From positions 1 to 56,678 of the forward strand of contig SOIH01000118.1 in NCBI GenBank assembly GCA_004376895.1: DNA of 56,678 nucleotides. Direction: 5' to 3'. Every line of letters starts with the position of its first letter. The first letter of the stretch is position 1. The translations under genes and the position numbers were made by a program. This document shows positions 20,389-29,846 of this stretch, piece after piece. Origin of the DNA: Anaerolineales bacterium (lineage in GTDB: Bacteria > Chloroflexota > Anaerolineae > Anaerolineales > E44-bin32). The notes beneath the pieces are model-generated. The model was not told the origin of the DNA and did no database searches. It saw only the letters and a program-made list of their open reading frames with translations.

Positions 20389-21363
20389 ATGAAGAGTATG
20401 ACGGAATCCGAGATCAACTTCTCTGTCGCAGTGCCAGTCTATAACGAAATCGAGTCGCTTCCGGAACTCTACAATCGGGTGAAGGCGGTATTGGATGACC
20501 TCGGTGAGCCATGGGAGCTTATTCTCATCGATGACGGATCGACGGATGGCTCCTCGGAGTGGATCGAAGCGATAAGCAAAGAAGATCCGCGTGTGAAACC
20601 GTTGATTTTCGCCCGGAATTTTGGGCATCAAATCGCCGTGACCGCGGGGATGGACTTCAGCCAGGGCCGCGCCGTGATCATCATGGATTCTGATTTGCAG
20701 GACCCGCCTGAGGTCATCTCCGATTTGATTGAGAAATGGCGCGAGGGCTATGAAATTGTGTACGCCGTGCGCACGGAGCGTGAGGGCGAAACCTGGTTTA
20801 AGAAATCAACAGCAGCCTTGTTTTACCGCTTGATCAACCGCATCACCGATGTTGAGATCCCGCTGGATACCGGGGATTTCCGGCTGATGGACCGGCAGGC
20901 TGTCGATGCGCTGACTCAAATGGGTGAGAGGCATCGCTTCCCTAGAGCCATGGCTGCGTGGGTTGGCTTCCGCCAGACCGGTGTGCCGTATAAACGCGCT
21001 GTGAGATTCGCTGGAGAGACGAAATATCCGTTTCGCAAAATGCTGCGGCTGGCGCTCAATGCCATCACAGGTTTTTCCTACTTTCCGCTCCAGATCGCGA
21101 CATACTTGGGCTTTTTCGCCGCGGGGGTGAGTATTGTCGCCATACCCATTGTGATTGCGTTTAGACTGGTTGGAAACCAGGCGTTTTTTGGCCAGGCAAC
21201 AACCTTGATCGCGGTATTATTTCTTGGAGGCGTACAGTTAATATCTCTTGGGATCCTCGGCGAATACATCGGTCGGATTTACGATGAAGCTAAAGGCCGA
21301 CCGCTCTATATCGTGCGGAAACCCATCAGTTTAGAAAACAAAAAATCATCCGAAGGAAGGTAA
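20389..21363 (+). CDS. Family 2 glycosyltransferase (DPM1/GtrB-like, two C-terminal TMs)
   Basis: '[19 protein letters not shown]', '[13 protein letters not shown]', '[14 protein letters not shown]', '[15 protein letters not shown]', C-terminal TMs. Confidence 0.92.
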   Translation: MKSMTESEINFSVAVPVYNEIESLPELYNRVKAVLDDLGEPWELILIDDGSTDGSSEWIEAISKEDPRVKPLIFARNFGHQIAVTAGMDFSQGRAVIIMDSDLQDPPEVISDLIEKWREGYEIVYAVRTEREGETWFKKSTAALFYRLINRITDVEIPLDTGDFRLMDRQAVDALTQMGERHRFPRAMAAWVGFRQTGVPYKRAVRFAGETKYPFRKMLRLALNAITGFSYFPLQIATYLGFFAAGVSIVAIPIVIAFRLVGNQAFFGQATTLIAVLFLGGVQLISLGILGEYIGRIYDEAKGRPLYIVRKPISLENKKSSEGR

Positions 21364-21374
21364 CACGAAACATC

Positions 21375-22835
21375 ATGATTGATCTCACAATTAATAAAGA
21401 TAGGCTGGAGCAAACCATCGAGAGAATTCGGGAGCGCAATTTCATCATCCCAACTTTTGCGCAGATGAAAGCCCCAAGCATGATCCCTGATTCAATTAAA
21501 GAGAAGCTTCGTTCACTCGAGCTTTGGGATGTGACGCCAGAGAATCTCTTTCGTATTACCTGGAAGAATGAACCCACTCCGAAAGGTGGCGGTTACGGAG
21601 GTGTGAACTATCTGGAGATCCCGAGTTCACTAACCGGTGTGGATGCGCGTATCATCGCCCTGGTTGGAAAATGGATGCCGACGGGATCGCATAAGGTCGG
21701 TGCAGCATTCGGCTGCCTTGTGCCACCACTTGTGACGGGTCAATTCGATCCGACAACTCAGAAAGCAGTCTGGCCCTCGACAGGAAACTATTGTCGGGGA
21801 GGAGCATACGATTCATCCCTGCTGGCTTGTGAGTCGATCGCCATTCTCCCGGAGGGTATGAGCCAAGAACGTTTCGATTGGCTGTCGAATATTGCTGGAG
21901 AGGTCATTAAGACCCCCGGCACGGAGTCCAATGTAAAGGAAATCTTCGATAAATGCTGGGAATTGAGGTCATCAGGTGAAGATTTGATGATCTTCAACCA
22001 ATTCGACGAATTCGGTAACTACCTCTGGCACTATGAAATCACGGGACATGCGATGGAGGAAGTGCTTAAAAAAGAGCTTCGCCAAAATGACAACTACGCT
22101 GGGGTTGTGCTAACCACAGGGTCGGCAGGGACGATCGCCTGCGGGGATTATTTGAAGCAGATCTTCCCGACAAGCAGGATTGCTGCTGGTGAAGCCTGGC
22201 AGTGCCCAACCTTACTCGAGAACGGTTTTGGAGAACATCGCATCGAGGGCATCGGTGATAAACACGTTCCCTGGATCCACAATGTGAAGAACACCGATAT
22301 GGTCATCGCGTTGGACGATAACGTGATTGTCAACCTGGCCCGTCTTTTCAATGAGCCAGCAGGGCATAAGTACCTGGTTGAAAAAGGGGTACCCGAGGCT
22401 TTCATTGAGAACCTGGAGCTGCTTGGCTTTTCCAGCATCGCCAACCTCGCAATGGCGATTAAGTTTGCTAAGTACTATGAGCTGGGCGAAAACGACATCG
22501 TGCTTACAGTCTTTACCGATTCCATGGAACTCTATCAAAGCCGATTGAAGGAGATGCATGAAGAATTTGGTAAATATCAGGAGAAGGAAGCTGCAGCCCA
22601 CTTCGCCCGTGATCTGCATGGGCTAAAAACGGACCACATGCTGGAAACTCGTTATACAGACCGACGCAGGATCCATAACTTGAAATACTACACATGGGTC
22701 GAGCAGCAAGGTCGGACCTACGAGGAAATCATCGCCCAGTGGCACGATCGGGATTATTGGACCTCGATCCAGGCGCTTCTACCAAAGATAGATCAATTGA
22801 TTGTTGAGTTCAACGAGCGTGTTGGATTGATATAA
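21375..22835 (+). CDS. Fold-type II PLP-dependent enzyme (cysteine-synthase/beta-subunit-like)
   Basis: 'GSHKVGAAFGCLVP' (probable PLP lysine), 'WPSTGNYCRGGAYDSSLLA', 'GVVLTTGSAGTIACGDYLK'. Substrate unknown. Confidence 0.8.
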   Translation: MIDLTINKDRLEQTIERIRERNFIIPTFAQMKAPSMIPDSIKEKLRSLELWDVTPENLFRITWKNEPTPKGGGYGGVNYLEIPSSLTGVDARIIALVGKWMPTGSHKVGAAFGCLVPPLVTGQFDPTTQKAVWPSTGNYCRGGAYDSSLLACESIAILPEGMSQERFDWLSNIAGEVIKTPGTESNVKEIFDKCWELRSSGEDLMIFNQFDEFGNYLWHYEITGHAMEEVLKKELRQNDNYAGVVLTTGSAGTIACGDYLKQIFPTSRIAAGEAWQCPTLLENGFGEHRIEGIGDKHVPWIHNVKNTDMVIALDDNVIVNLARLFNEPAGHKYLVEKGVPEAFIENLELLGFSSIANLAMAIKFAKYYELGENDIVLTVFTDSMELYQSRLKEMHEEFGKYQEKEAAAHFARDLHGLKTDHMLETRYTDRRRIHNLKYYTWVEQQGRTYEEIIAQWHDRDYWTSIQALLPKIDQLIVEFNERVGLI

Positions 22836-22871
22836 AAACGTTTTTTCAAAGGGGACCCTTGTTGTGAAGGA

Positions 22872-22927
22872 AGGCGGATGTCCCATTCCATCGTCAGAAC
22901 GGAGTGTGGAACATCCGCCTGTTTTTT
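22872..22927 (+). terminator. Strong intrinsic terminator
   Basis: AGGCGGATGT (22872-22881)/ACATCCGCCT (22911-22920) followed by G-TTTTTT. Confidence 0.85.
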
Positions 22928-23005
22928 CTCGGGCATAATTGGTTGTGACCTTTACTTGGTATCCTGGAGACAGCCTGTCTCCTTACCTAACCTATATTGG
23001 GCGAG

Positions 23006-23506
23006 ATGGAAGAAATATATCCAGAAGATCTCATCCTGGTAGCGGTAATGAAGAACCCGCGTGATCTGGAGATCGCCAGAGTCTTGGGTTGGTACCGTAT
23101 CCCGGTTCAAACCTCACCGAAAACTGTCCGGGTCGATTGGATCGCCTTCTTTCTCACCTCGGCCTTCGGCGAGGAGAGATGGTCTGTGCGATACATCGCG
23201 AAGGTCCTGGGGCATGAGTTGTTAACGAGAGGGGAACTTCTACGGGAAGAAAGTGATCATCCCAAGGCAAATGAGCCATACTTCAAGATATTATTGGGTC
23301 CGCTGCTCGAACTGCCTAGACCAATCCCGGCGGAAAAATGGCGTCGTTTTACATTCCTTTACACGACAGGAGAGCGCTTGACGCAGGCGAATGATGTTCG
23401 TGATTTGCGAGTTCCCCCATCCGATGAGCGTGATCGTTTGTGGAAGCTCATCCGGGAGCGATTGGATAGTGATGATGGTTTCTCCGCATCGACTGTGCAA
23501 GGTTAG
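23006..23506 (+). CDS. Conserved-looking hypothetical protein
   Basis: 166 aa from ATG 23006 (ORF track uses an upstream TTG); coding-like composition; no family recognised. Confidence 0.6.
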   Translation: MEEIYPEDLILVAVMKNPRDLEIARVLGWYRIPVQTSPKTVRVDWIAFFLTSAFGEERWSVRYIAKVLGHELLTRGELLREESDHPKANEPYFKILLGPLLELPRPIPAEKWRRFTFLYTTGERLTQANDVRDLRVPPSDERDRLWKLIRERLDSDDGFSASTVQG

Positions 23507-23580
23507 GATGAAAAATAAAGTAACTCATTTGGGATGTATGAAACCTTGATTCATTCCCCCAGGAACAGAGAGGAAGAGGA

Positions 23581-25002
23581 ATGACGGCGATAATCATACG
23601 GTCTGGAACGCTGGTCACCGCCAGCGAAGTAATTCGAGCGGATTTGCTCATCCGCGATGAACGGATCGCAGCAATCGGAGAAGACATCGTCGCAGATGAT
23701 GCCGAAATCATCGACGCAGAGGGAAAGCTCGTTTTACCCGGTGGTGTCGACCCACACACGCATCTCGACCTGCCGATGTTCAATACGGTTTCCTCCGATG
23801 ATCACTACACAGGGCATAAGGCGGCCGCATTCGGCGGGACGACGACCGTGCTGGATTTTGTGCCGCAAGATCAGCCTACGCTGAGGCAGGCAATCGAACA
23901 TTGGCACCTCAAAGCGGATGAGAAGGCGGCGATTGATTTCGGCTTCCATATGAACATCACCAGCCTGGATGATGATGTCATGGCAGAAATCCCTGCGCTA
24001 CTCGACGAAGGGATTACGACAATAAAGGTGTTCACGGCCTATAACGGGCGCCTCAGACTCCAAGATGGAGAGATCTTCCGGGTTATGCGGCTGGGGGCAG
24101 AGCATGGCATGCTCACGATGTTGCATGCTGAGAATGGGGATGTGGTCGAGATCCTGACCAGTGAGGCGCTTGCGGCAGGGCACACCTCGCCTGAATGGCA
24201 CGCGCTCACCCGACCGTCTTGGGGCGCCGTTGAATCGGTCTTGCGGGGGATCGCGCTGGCAGAGCAAGCCGGATCGCCTCTCTATATCGTTCATGTCAAT
24301 ACAGCTGGTGGACTGGATCAGATTCGCTATGCGCGCCAACGCGGCTTACCGGTGATGGGGGAGACCTGCCCGCAGTATCTTTTCTTCACGATTGAGAATC
24401 TGCGAGGAGATGATGGCGCGAAATGGATTTGCTCGCCGCCGATGCGGACAGAGCAGGATAACGAAGCGCTATGGCAGGGGCTTGCGGATGGCGGATTCCA
24501 AACCATCGGGACGGATCATTGTCCTTTCTTCTATGATGGGACCAAACCAATTGAGTACGAGGGGAAGAGCGTTAAGATCCCCGGGAAGGAACTGGGCGCA
24601 AGTGACTTCACAAAAATCCCGAATGGACTTCCCGGTGTTGGGGATCGGATGCCGATCCTTTGGTCATATGGAGTCGGACAAGGGAGGATCACTCCCAACC
24701 AGTTCGTCGCGTTAACAAGCACGAACGCAGCGAAGATCTTCGGGCTGTATCCGCAGAAGGGCGCACTATTGCCTGGATCGGATGCTGACATCGTGATCTG
24801 GGACCCGGCGCGTGAAATAACCTACGGTGTGGAATTCGCCCGGCATCGTACGGATTACAATCTCTACGAAGGATGGCAATTGAAGGGGTACCCGGAGAAG
24901 GTGTTCCTGCGTGGGCATCTAATCGTAGATGAAGGCAAGTGGCAGGGTAAGGCTGGGATGGGGCATTTTCTCCATCGCCGTCCGGGCGGCGAGATTCTAT
25001 AA
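23581..25002 (+). CDS. hydA: Dihydropyrimidinase / hydantoinase (HyuA-like)
   Basis: 'GGVDPHTHLDLPMFN', 'DDHYTGHKAAAFGGTTTVLDFV', carbamylated Lys motif 'TTIKVFTAY', 'HAENGDVVEIL', 'TDHCPF'. Confidence 0.93.
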   Translation: MTAIIIRSGTLVTASEVIRADLLIRDERIAAIGEDIVADDAEIIDAEGKLVLPGGVDPHTHLDLPMFNTVSSDDHYTGHKAAAFGGTTTVLDFVPQDQPTLRQAIEHWHLKADEKAAIDFGFHMNITSLDDDVMAEIPALLDEGITTIKVFTAYNGRLRLQDGEIFRVMRLGAEHGMLTMLHAENGDVVEILTSEALAAGHTSPEWHALTRPSWGAVESVLRGIALAEQAGSPLYIVHVNTAGGLDQIRYARQRGLPVMGETCPQYLFFTIENLRGDDGAKWICSPPMRTEQDNEALWQGLADGGFQTIGTDHCPFFYDGTKPIEYEGKSVKIPGKELGASDFTKIPNGLPGVGDRMPILWSYGVGQGRITPNQFVALTSTNAAKIFGLYPQKGALLPGSDADIVIWDPAREITYGVEFARHRTDYNLYEGWQLKGYPEKVFLRGHLIVDEGKWQGKAGMGHFLHRRPGGEIL

Positions 25003-25007
25003 TGGTC

Positions 25008-25036
25008 TTGAAACGCGTCATCCCCGGTGCTAGAAT
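25008..25036 (+). promoter_or_regulatory. Sigma-A type promoter for the Mo-hydroxylase operon
   Basis: TTGAAA (25008-25013) - 17 nt - TAGAAT (25031-25036). Confidence 0.6.
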
Positions 25037-25042
25037 CGTTTA

Positions 25043-25148
25043 ACCTCGGATTGGTGGTCGTTCACAGGGTGGATCTGTGACCGGCGTTGAGCAGCCTCGC
25101 TCACCGTAAAGTGCCATCGGATCCTCGACCCTCTCAGTAGAAGCGAAT
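25043..25148 (+). promoter_or_regulatory. Structured 5' leader, possible Moco-riboswitch-like RNA
   Basis: About 106-nt leader with helices TCACAG/CTGTGA, TGAGC/GCTCA, GGTCG/CGACC and 'ACCGTAAAGTGCCATCGG', resembling the conserved GUAAAG..UUGCCACC segment of the Moco RNA motif. By-eye resemblance only. Confidence 0.4.
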
Positions 25149-26030
25149 ATGACTCTTTGGAAGAAGTATCTGCAGCCCTCAACCGTCGAAGATGTATTAA
25201 GAGCACTGGATGTGGAACCCGATCGCTCCGCTATCATCGCCGGTGGTACCGATCTTTTGCTCGATCTCCAGCAAGGCCGGCATTCACCGGTTAATACATT
25301 GGTCGATGTAATCCAAATCCCTGAAATGACGGCGATTCAGAAGCAGGATGGTTTTCTTCACATCGGCGCAGCTGTACCGCTTCATGAAATCGTTCTGGAT
25401 GTGAGCGTCCAGAATCACGCTCAAGGACTCGCCGAAGCGTGTGGTCTGATTGGGGGACCCCAGGTCCGTAATGTGGCAACGCTTGGAGGCAATGTTGGAC
25501 ATGCGCTGCCAGCTGGTGACGGGACGATCGCACTCATCAGCGTGCGGGCGGAAGCCCAACTCGCTTCTTCGGAGGGGCGAAGGTGGGCGCCTGTTGAGAT
25601 GCTCTTCGAGGGACCGGGTCGACCGAGCTTCGACCGCTCACGAGAGATCATTGTCGCTTTTCGCTTTCCGCTGCGCGGTGAAGGAGAAGGCTCGGCGTTT
25701 AAGCGGGTCATGCGGCCTCAAGGTGTGGCCATCGCGATATTGAACATGGGGATCTGGCTGCGCCGAGGAAGCAGCGGCAAAGTTGAGGATATTCAAATTG
25801 CTGTTGGACCTGCTGGCCCGCGGCCGCTGCGAGCGCTGAAGGCGGAGGCGGTCTTGCGCGGTCAATCTTTTGAACCTGCAAACAATCAGAGCGCGATTCA
25901 ACAGCTGCTGCAAGAAGTGAAATTGCGAACCAGCCCACACAGATCGACGAAAGCTTATCGGGAACATATCCTGCCGACGCTGTTCACTCGCACGCTAGCG
26001 GAAGCATGGGAACGGGCTGCGAGCAATTAA
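25149..26030 (+). CDS. Xanthine dehydrogenase FAD-binding (medium) subunit
   Basis: 'YLQPSTVEDVLRAL', 'IIAGGTDLLLDLQQG', 'GGPQVRNVATLGGNVGHALPAGDG'. Confidence 0.92.
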   Translation: MTLWKKYLQPSTVEDVLRALDVEPDRSAIIAGGTDLLLDLQQGRHSPVNTLVDVIQIPEMTAIQKQDGFLHIGAAVPLHEIVLDVSVQNHAQGLAEACGLIGGPQVRNVATLGGNVGHALPAGDGTIALISVRAEAQLASSEGRRWAPVEMLFEGPGRPSFDRSREIIVAFRFPLRGEGEGSAFKRVMRPQGVAIAILNMGIWLRRGSSGKVEDIQIAVGPAGPRPLRALKAEAVLRGQSFEPANNQSAIQQLLQEVKLRTSPHRSTKAYREHILPTLFTRTLAEAWERAASN

Positions 26031-26073
26031 GAATGAAACCTAAGTATTGGCCTTGGTCTGAGAGAGTAAAACG

Positions 26074-28854
26074 ATGAAATTTTGGTTAAACGGAGTAGAG
26101 AAGGAGATAGATGTTCTCCCCGGGGAGATGCTTTCTGATCTTCTCCGGTCCCGTCTTGGGATGACTGGCACGAAGATCGGGTGCGGCGAAGCGGAGTGTG
26201 GCGCCTGTACGGTTTTGATCGACGATGCCCCGATTCTCTCCTGTGTATACCCGGCAGCCCGGGCGGCTGGGCGAAAGATCTTAACGATCGAAGGATTGGC
26301 ACAGGATGGTCACTTGCACCCGCTGCAGGAGGCTTTCGTCCAATATGGTGCCTTGCAGTGTGGCTTCTGCATACCGGGACAGATCATGACCGCCGCGGCT
26401 CTTATAAAGAAGAACCCGAACCCCGGTGAAATGGAGATCCGGGATGCTTTGAAGAATACGCTCTGCCGCTGCGCCGGTTATCCAACGATTATCCTGGCCG
26501 TCCAAGCAGCCGCCAGAACAATGAGCACAGGTGATCCTATCCCTCCGCTGGAGTTAGAAGAATCGGAGGAAACAAAAGCGGTTGGTCATATACAGCCGCG
26601 ACCGGATTCCGTCGAGAAGGTGACCGGGACTGCTCGATTTGCCGATGACCTTCAATTCCCGGGCATGCTTGTTGGACGCGCATTACGGGCGGGAGTTCCT
26701 CATGCAATCCTTAAAAGGTTAGACATCCAGGCGGCGATCGACAGCCCAGGTGTATTGGCTGTACTCGTTGCGGAGGACATCCCCGGTGAACACAATCACG
26801 GTCTAGTTATTAAGGATTGGCCCACCCTCGTCGGCGTGGGCGAGAAAGTGCGCTATGTCGGTGACGCCGTGGCGCTCGTTGCCGCGGAGACACTTGATGA
26901 TGCAGAGAGAGCTTTGTCGTTGATCGAGATGGAGTTTGATCCGCTGCCGGTCGTCGTGGATCCGGTCTCTGCGTACGAAGCCTCAGCAGAGAAAGTCCAT
27001 GATGGCGGCAACCTACTAAAACATATCAAGGTTCGGAAGGGTGATGTGGACATTGGATTTGAAGGCGCGGATCTCAGCCTCGAAGGAGTATTTCACACCC
27101 CGCCTAACGATCACGTCTTCCTTGAGCCTGAATGCAGTATCGCTGTTCCCTTCGCAGACGGACGTATGGAAATTTATGTCGGTTCGCAGATACCGTATGC
27201 CGATCGAGAACAGGTGGCTCGCATCCTGGGCTTGCCGGATGAGCATGTGCGCGTGATCGGGACGCCGATAGGGGGTGGATTCGGCGGCAAGGAAGACATC
27301 GCCGGGCAGATCCATGCCGCTTTGCTTGCGAAAACCTGTGATCGACCCGTGAAGATCCTTTTCGACCGGCAGGAAAGTTTGCTTGTGCACCCCAAGCGAC
27401 ACGCAACGCAGATTCGCATCCGTATTGGAGCCAGACAGGATGGTACGTTGACGGCGGTCGAGACCGAGCTGTTCGGAGATACAGGTGCATATGCCTCCCT
27501 CGGGGAGAAAGTGATGACCCGAGCGACAACTCACTCGACAGGTCCATATAATATCCCCCATGTTCGGGCGGATTGCTTCGCCATGTACACCAATAACCCC
27601 CCGGCAGGCGCATTCCGGGGTTTTGGTGTAACGCAGTCATGCTTCGCAGTTGAGTCGCTCATGGATGAATTGGCGCATACACTTGATATCGATCCTGTCG
27701 AACTCCGGCGTACGAACGCACTACAAGTGGGTCATGTCACCAATACCGGTCAATTGCTGGGTGAAAGCGTTGGATTGCTGGAATGTATCGACCGGGTTGA
27801 AGACGAGCTTCGCAAGTTCTCTCCGGAAGGCAATCTATTCTCGGCGAAAATCGTTTCAGGACACCCCAACCGCCGCCGCGCTTGGGGCATCGCCGCAGGC
27901 TTTAAAAATACAGGGCTTGGCGGCGGGGCACCTGATAAAGCGTCAGCTGAGGTGGAGCTCTATCCCGATGGAACGGCGCAGGTGCGCACCTCCTCGGCGG
28001 ATATGGGGCAGGGGTTAATGACCGTCCTCCAGCTGATCGCTGCAGAGGAACTCACTCTTCCTCCTGATAAGGTTCATGTCTTACTCTCTGATACCGGTCT
28101 AACACCTGATGGCGGACCAACGACCGCCTCACGCCAAACTTATGTGACCGGAAATGCCGTGAGGCATGCTTCTGTAGTCGTCCTTCAGGCGGTTCGCTCA
28201 ACGCTGGCTGAGCGCTTTGATGTGCCACCGGCAACGATTCAATTCATCGAAGGGTTGGCTCATGTCGATGGAAAGCAGATAGAACTGGCTGAAACTATAG
28301 AGATAATGAAGGCTGCAGGACAGGAGCCGAAGGCACTTTATGAGTACTGGGCACCGGAGACCCAGCCGCTCGGAACGGGCGGGGATATGCATTTCGCTTA
28401 CTCGTTCGCCGTACAGGCTGCTGAGGTCGAGGTCGATCTTGATACAGGTGAGGTGCAAGTCCTGCGGGTCATTGCCGCTAACGATGTTGGACGCGTGATC
28501 AACCCACTAGGATTGAGAGGGCAGATCGAAGGTGGTGTGATGATGGGGCTCGGGAACGCGCTCACCGAGGAATTCATCGTTGAGGGTGGCTATGTTTTCA
28601 CCGATCGTATGGCCCGCTATCGCATGCCATCGATCGTTCAGGCGCCGGAGATCATCCCCATTGTCGTGGAACACCCTGCTACTGAAGGACCTTACGGAGC
28701 AAAGGGTGTGGGGGAAATCTCGAGCATCCCGACAACACCGGCGATAACGAATGCAATCAACAATGCTTGCGGCATACGAGTAAGTACGCTTCCTGTAGAT
28801 CAGGATTGGCTCGCCTTGGAATTGGCGAGGGCGGGAGGCGCAAATCGTGAGTGA
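26074..28854 (+). CDS. Fused [2Fe-2S] + molybdopterin-binding subunit of xanthine dehydrogenase-type Mo hydroxylase (XdhD-like)
   Basis: N-term 'GCGEAECGACTVLIDD', 'QCGFCIPGQIMTAAALI', 'CRCAGYPTI'; Mo domain 'GGGFGGKED', 'PAGAFRGFGVTQ', 'GAKGVGEISSIPTTPA'. Confidence 0.95.
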   Translation: MKFWLNGVEKEIDVLPGEMLSDLLRSRLGMTGTKIGCGEAECGACTVLIDDAPILSCVYPAARAAGRKILTIEGLAQDGHLHPLQEAFVQYGALQCGFCIPGQIMTAAALIKKNPNPGEMEIRDALKNTLCRCAGYPTIILAVQAAARTMSTGDPIPPLELEESEETKAVGHIQPRPDSVEKVTGTARFADDLQFPGMLVGRALRAGVPHAILKRLDIQAAIDSPGVLAVLVAEDIPGEHNHGLVIKDWPTLVGVGEKVRYVGDAVALVAAETLDDAERALSLIEMEFDPLPVVVDPVSAYEASAEKVHDGGNLLKHIKVRKGDVDIGFEGADLSLEGVFHTPPNDHVFLEPECSIAVPFADGRMEIYVGSQIPYADREQVARILGLPDEHVRVIGTPIGGGFGGKEDIAGQIHAALLAKTCDRPVKILFDRQESLLVHPKRHATQIRIRIGARQDGTLTAVETELFGDTGAYASLGEKVMTRATTHSTGPYNIPHVRADCFAMYTNNPPAGAFRGFGVTQSCFAVESLMDELAHTLDIDPVELRRTNALQVGHVTNTGQLLGESVGLLECIDRVEDELRKFSPEGNLFSAKIVSGHPNRRRAWGIAAGFKNTGLGGGAPDKASAEVELYPDGTAQVRTSSADMGQGLMTVLQLIAAEELTLPPDKVHVLLSDTGLTPDGGPTTASRQTYVTGNAVRHASVVVLQAVRSTLAERFDVPPATIQFIEGLAHVDGKQIELAETIEIMKAAGQEPKALYEYWAPETQPLGTGGDMHFAYSFAVQAAEVEVDLDTGEVQVLRVIAANDVGRVINPLGLRGQIEGGVMMGLGNALTEEFIVEGGYVFTDRMARYRMPSIVQAPEIIPIVVEHPATEGPYGAKGVGEISSIPTTPAITNAINNACGIRVSTLPVDQDWLALELARAGGANRE

Positions 28855-29473
28855 GGCGTTGAAATGGTTGGATTGGGCGCGCGAGATTCAATCCCTCGCT
28901 CACACAAGTTTGCACTATGCTCAGAACCCTTTTGAGACCTCGCGTGCTCAGCGGTTGTTAGAAATTGCATCAGAAATCGTGGCCGAGAATAGTGAGATGG
29001 AAGCCCAAGAGGTGCTAGTGGCGTTCACAGCGCAACCCGGCTACATAACACCGAAAGTCGATGTACGTGCTGCGGTGTTCCGGGACGGAGAACTACTGCT
29101 GGTGCGCGAAGCGATGGATGGCAGATGGACTTTACCTGGCGGTTGGGCTGATGTAGGCGAGACGCCCAGCCTGGCGGTTGAGCGTGAGGTTCAGGAAGAA
29201 ACAGGGCTGACAGTTCATGCCAAACGCCTCGTAGGTGTATACGATGCGAACCGCTTACCCGGGGAACTGCCGCTCTATCATGCCTACAAGCTGCTATTTC
29301 TCTGTGAACCGGGCGAGGGCAATCTGAAGCCAAGCGAGGAGACCTCTGAGGTCGCTTTCTTCCCGATTGATAAACTGCCTTCTTCACTCTCGAGCTATAG
29401 GACGACGCCGCGGCACATTCAGGATGCGATCGCCGCAAACCATGACCCAGATATTCCAGTAGTCTTCGATTAG
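28847..29473 (+). CDS. NUDIX hydrolase with N-terminal accessory domain
   Basis: Nudix box 'GGWADVGETPSLAVEREVQEETGL'; N-terminal 'WLDWAREIQSLAHTSLHYAQNPFETSRAQRLLEIASEI'. Confidence 0.92.
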   Translation: MSEALKWLDWAREIQSLAHTSLHYAQNPFETSRAQRLLEIASEIVAENSEMEAQEVLVAFTAQPGYITPKVDVRAAVFRDGELLLVREAMDGRWTLPGGWADVGETPSLAVEREVQEETGLTVHAKRLVGVYDANRLPGELPLYHAYKLLFLCEPGEGNLKPSEETSEVAFFPIDKLPSSLSSYRTTPRHIQDAIAANHDPDIPVVFD

Positions 29474-29483
29474 GGCGGAGGCG

Positions 29484-29829
29484 ATGATGTTAATTAAAAA
29501 CGCAAGAGTGGTCACATGGGATGAACCGAACGAGTCGGCTGCACCGCAGGGCACCGGCTTTCACATACATGTCGCCGAGCATGAGGCGGATGAAATTGAC
29601 TGTCTCGAAAAATCTGGCAAGAGAGTACCACTTGAATGATCATGGTATTCTGGGTGAGAAGATGATCGTCGCCCATGCGATTAATGTTAATGTACGCAAT
29701 GTGGAATTATTGGTTATAAGCAGGACGTGGGTCACGCATCAATCCCGTTTGAATTTGGACAATGGGGCTGGGCTGCTGAATTGCCATCCAATTCAGGTGG
29801 GTGGGGAACAAGGAACCGGTGTTATTTAA
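29484..29829 (+). pseudogene. Degraded SsnA/ATZ-TRZ-type aminohydrolase remnant
   Basis: Frame 1 (29484-29639): MMLIKNARVVTWDEPNESAAPQGTGFHIHVAEHEADEIDCLEKSGKRVPLE*; then shifted frame: 'HLNDHGILGEKMIVAHAINVNVRNVELLVISRTWVTHQSRLNLDNGAG'. Start and HIHVAE/AHxxHVN blocks are joined by a large deletion and a frameshift. Confidence 0.8.
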
Positions 29830-29846
29830 AAAAAAAGGGAGTAAGC

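Noticed and set aside
29521-29846. Upstream part of ORF 29727..30515 and ORF 29521..29829 as real proteins
   Set aside because: The first is a spurious extension of NpdG; the second is a frame of the SsnA-like pseudogene.
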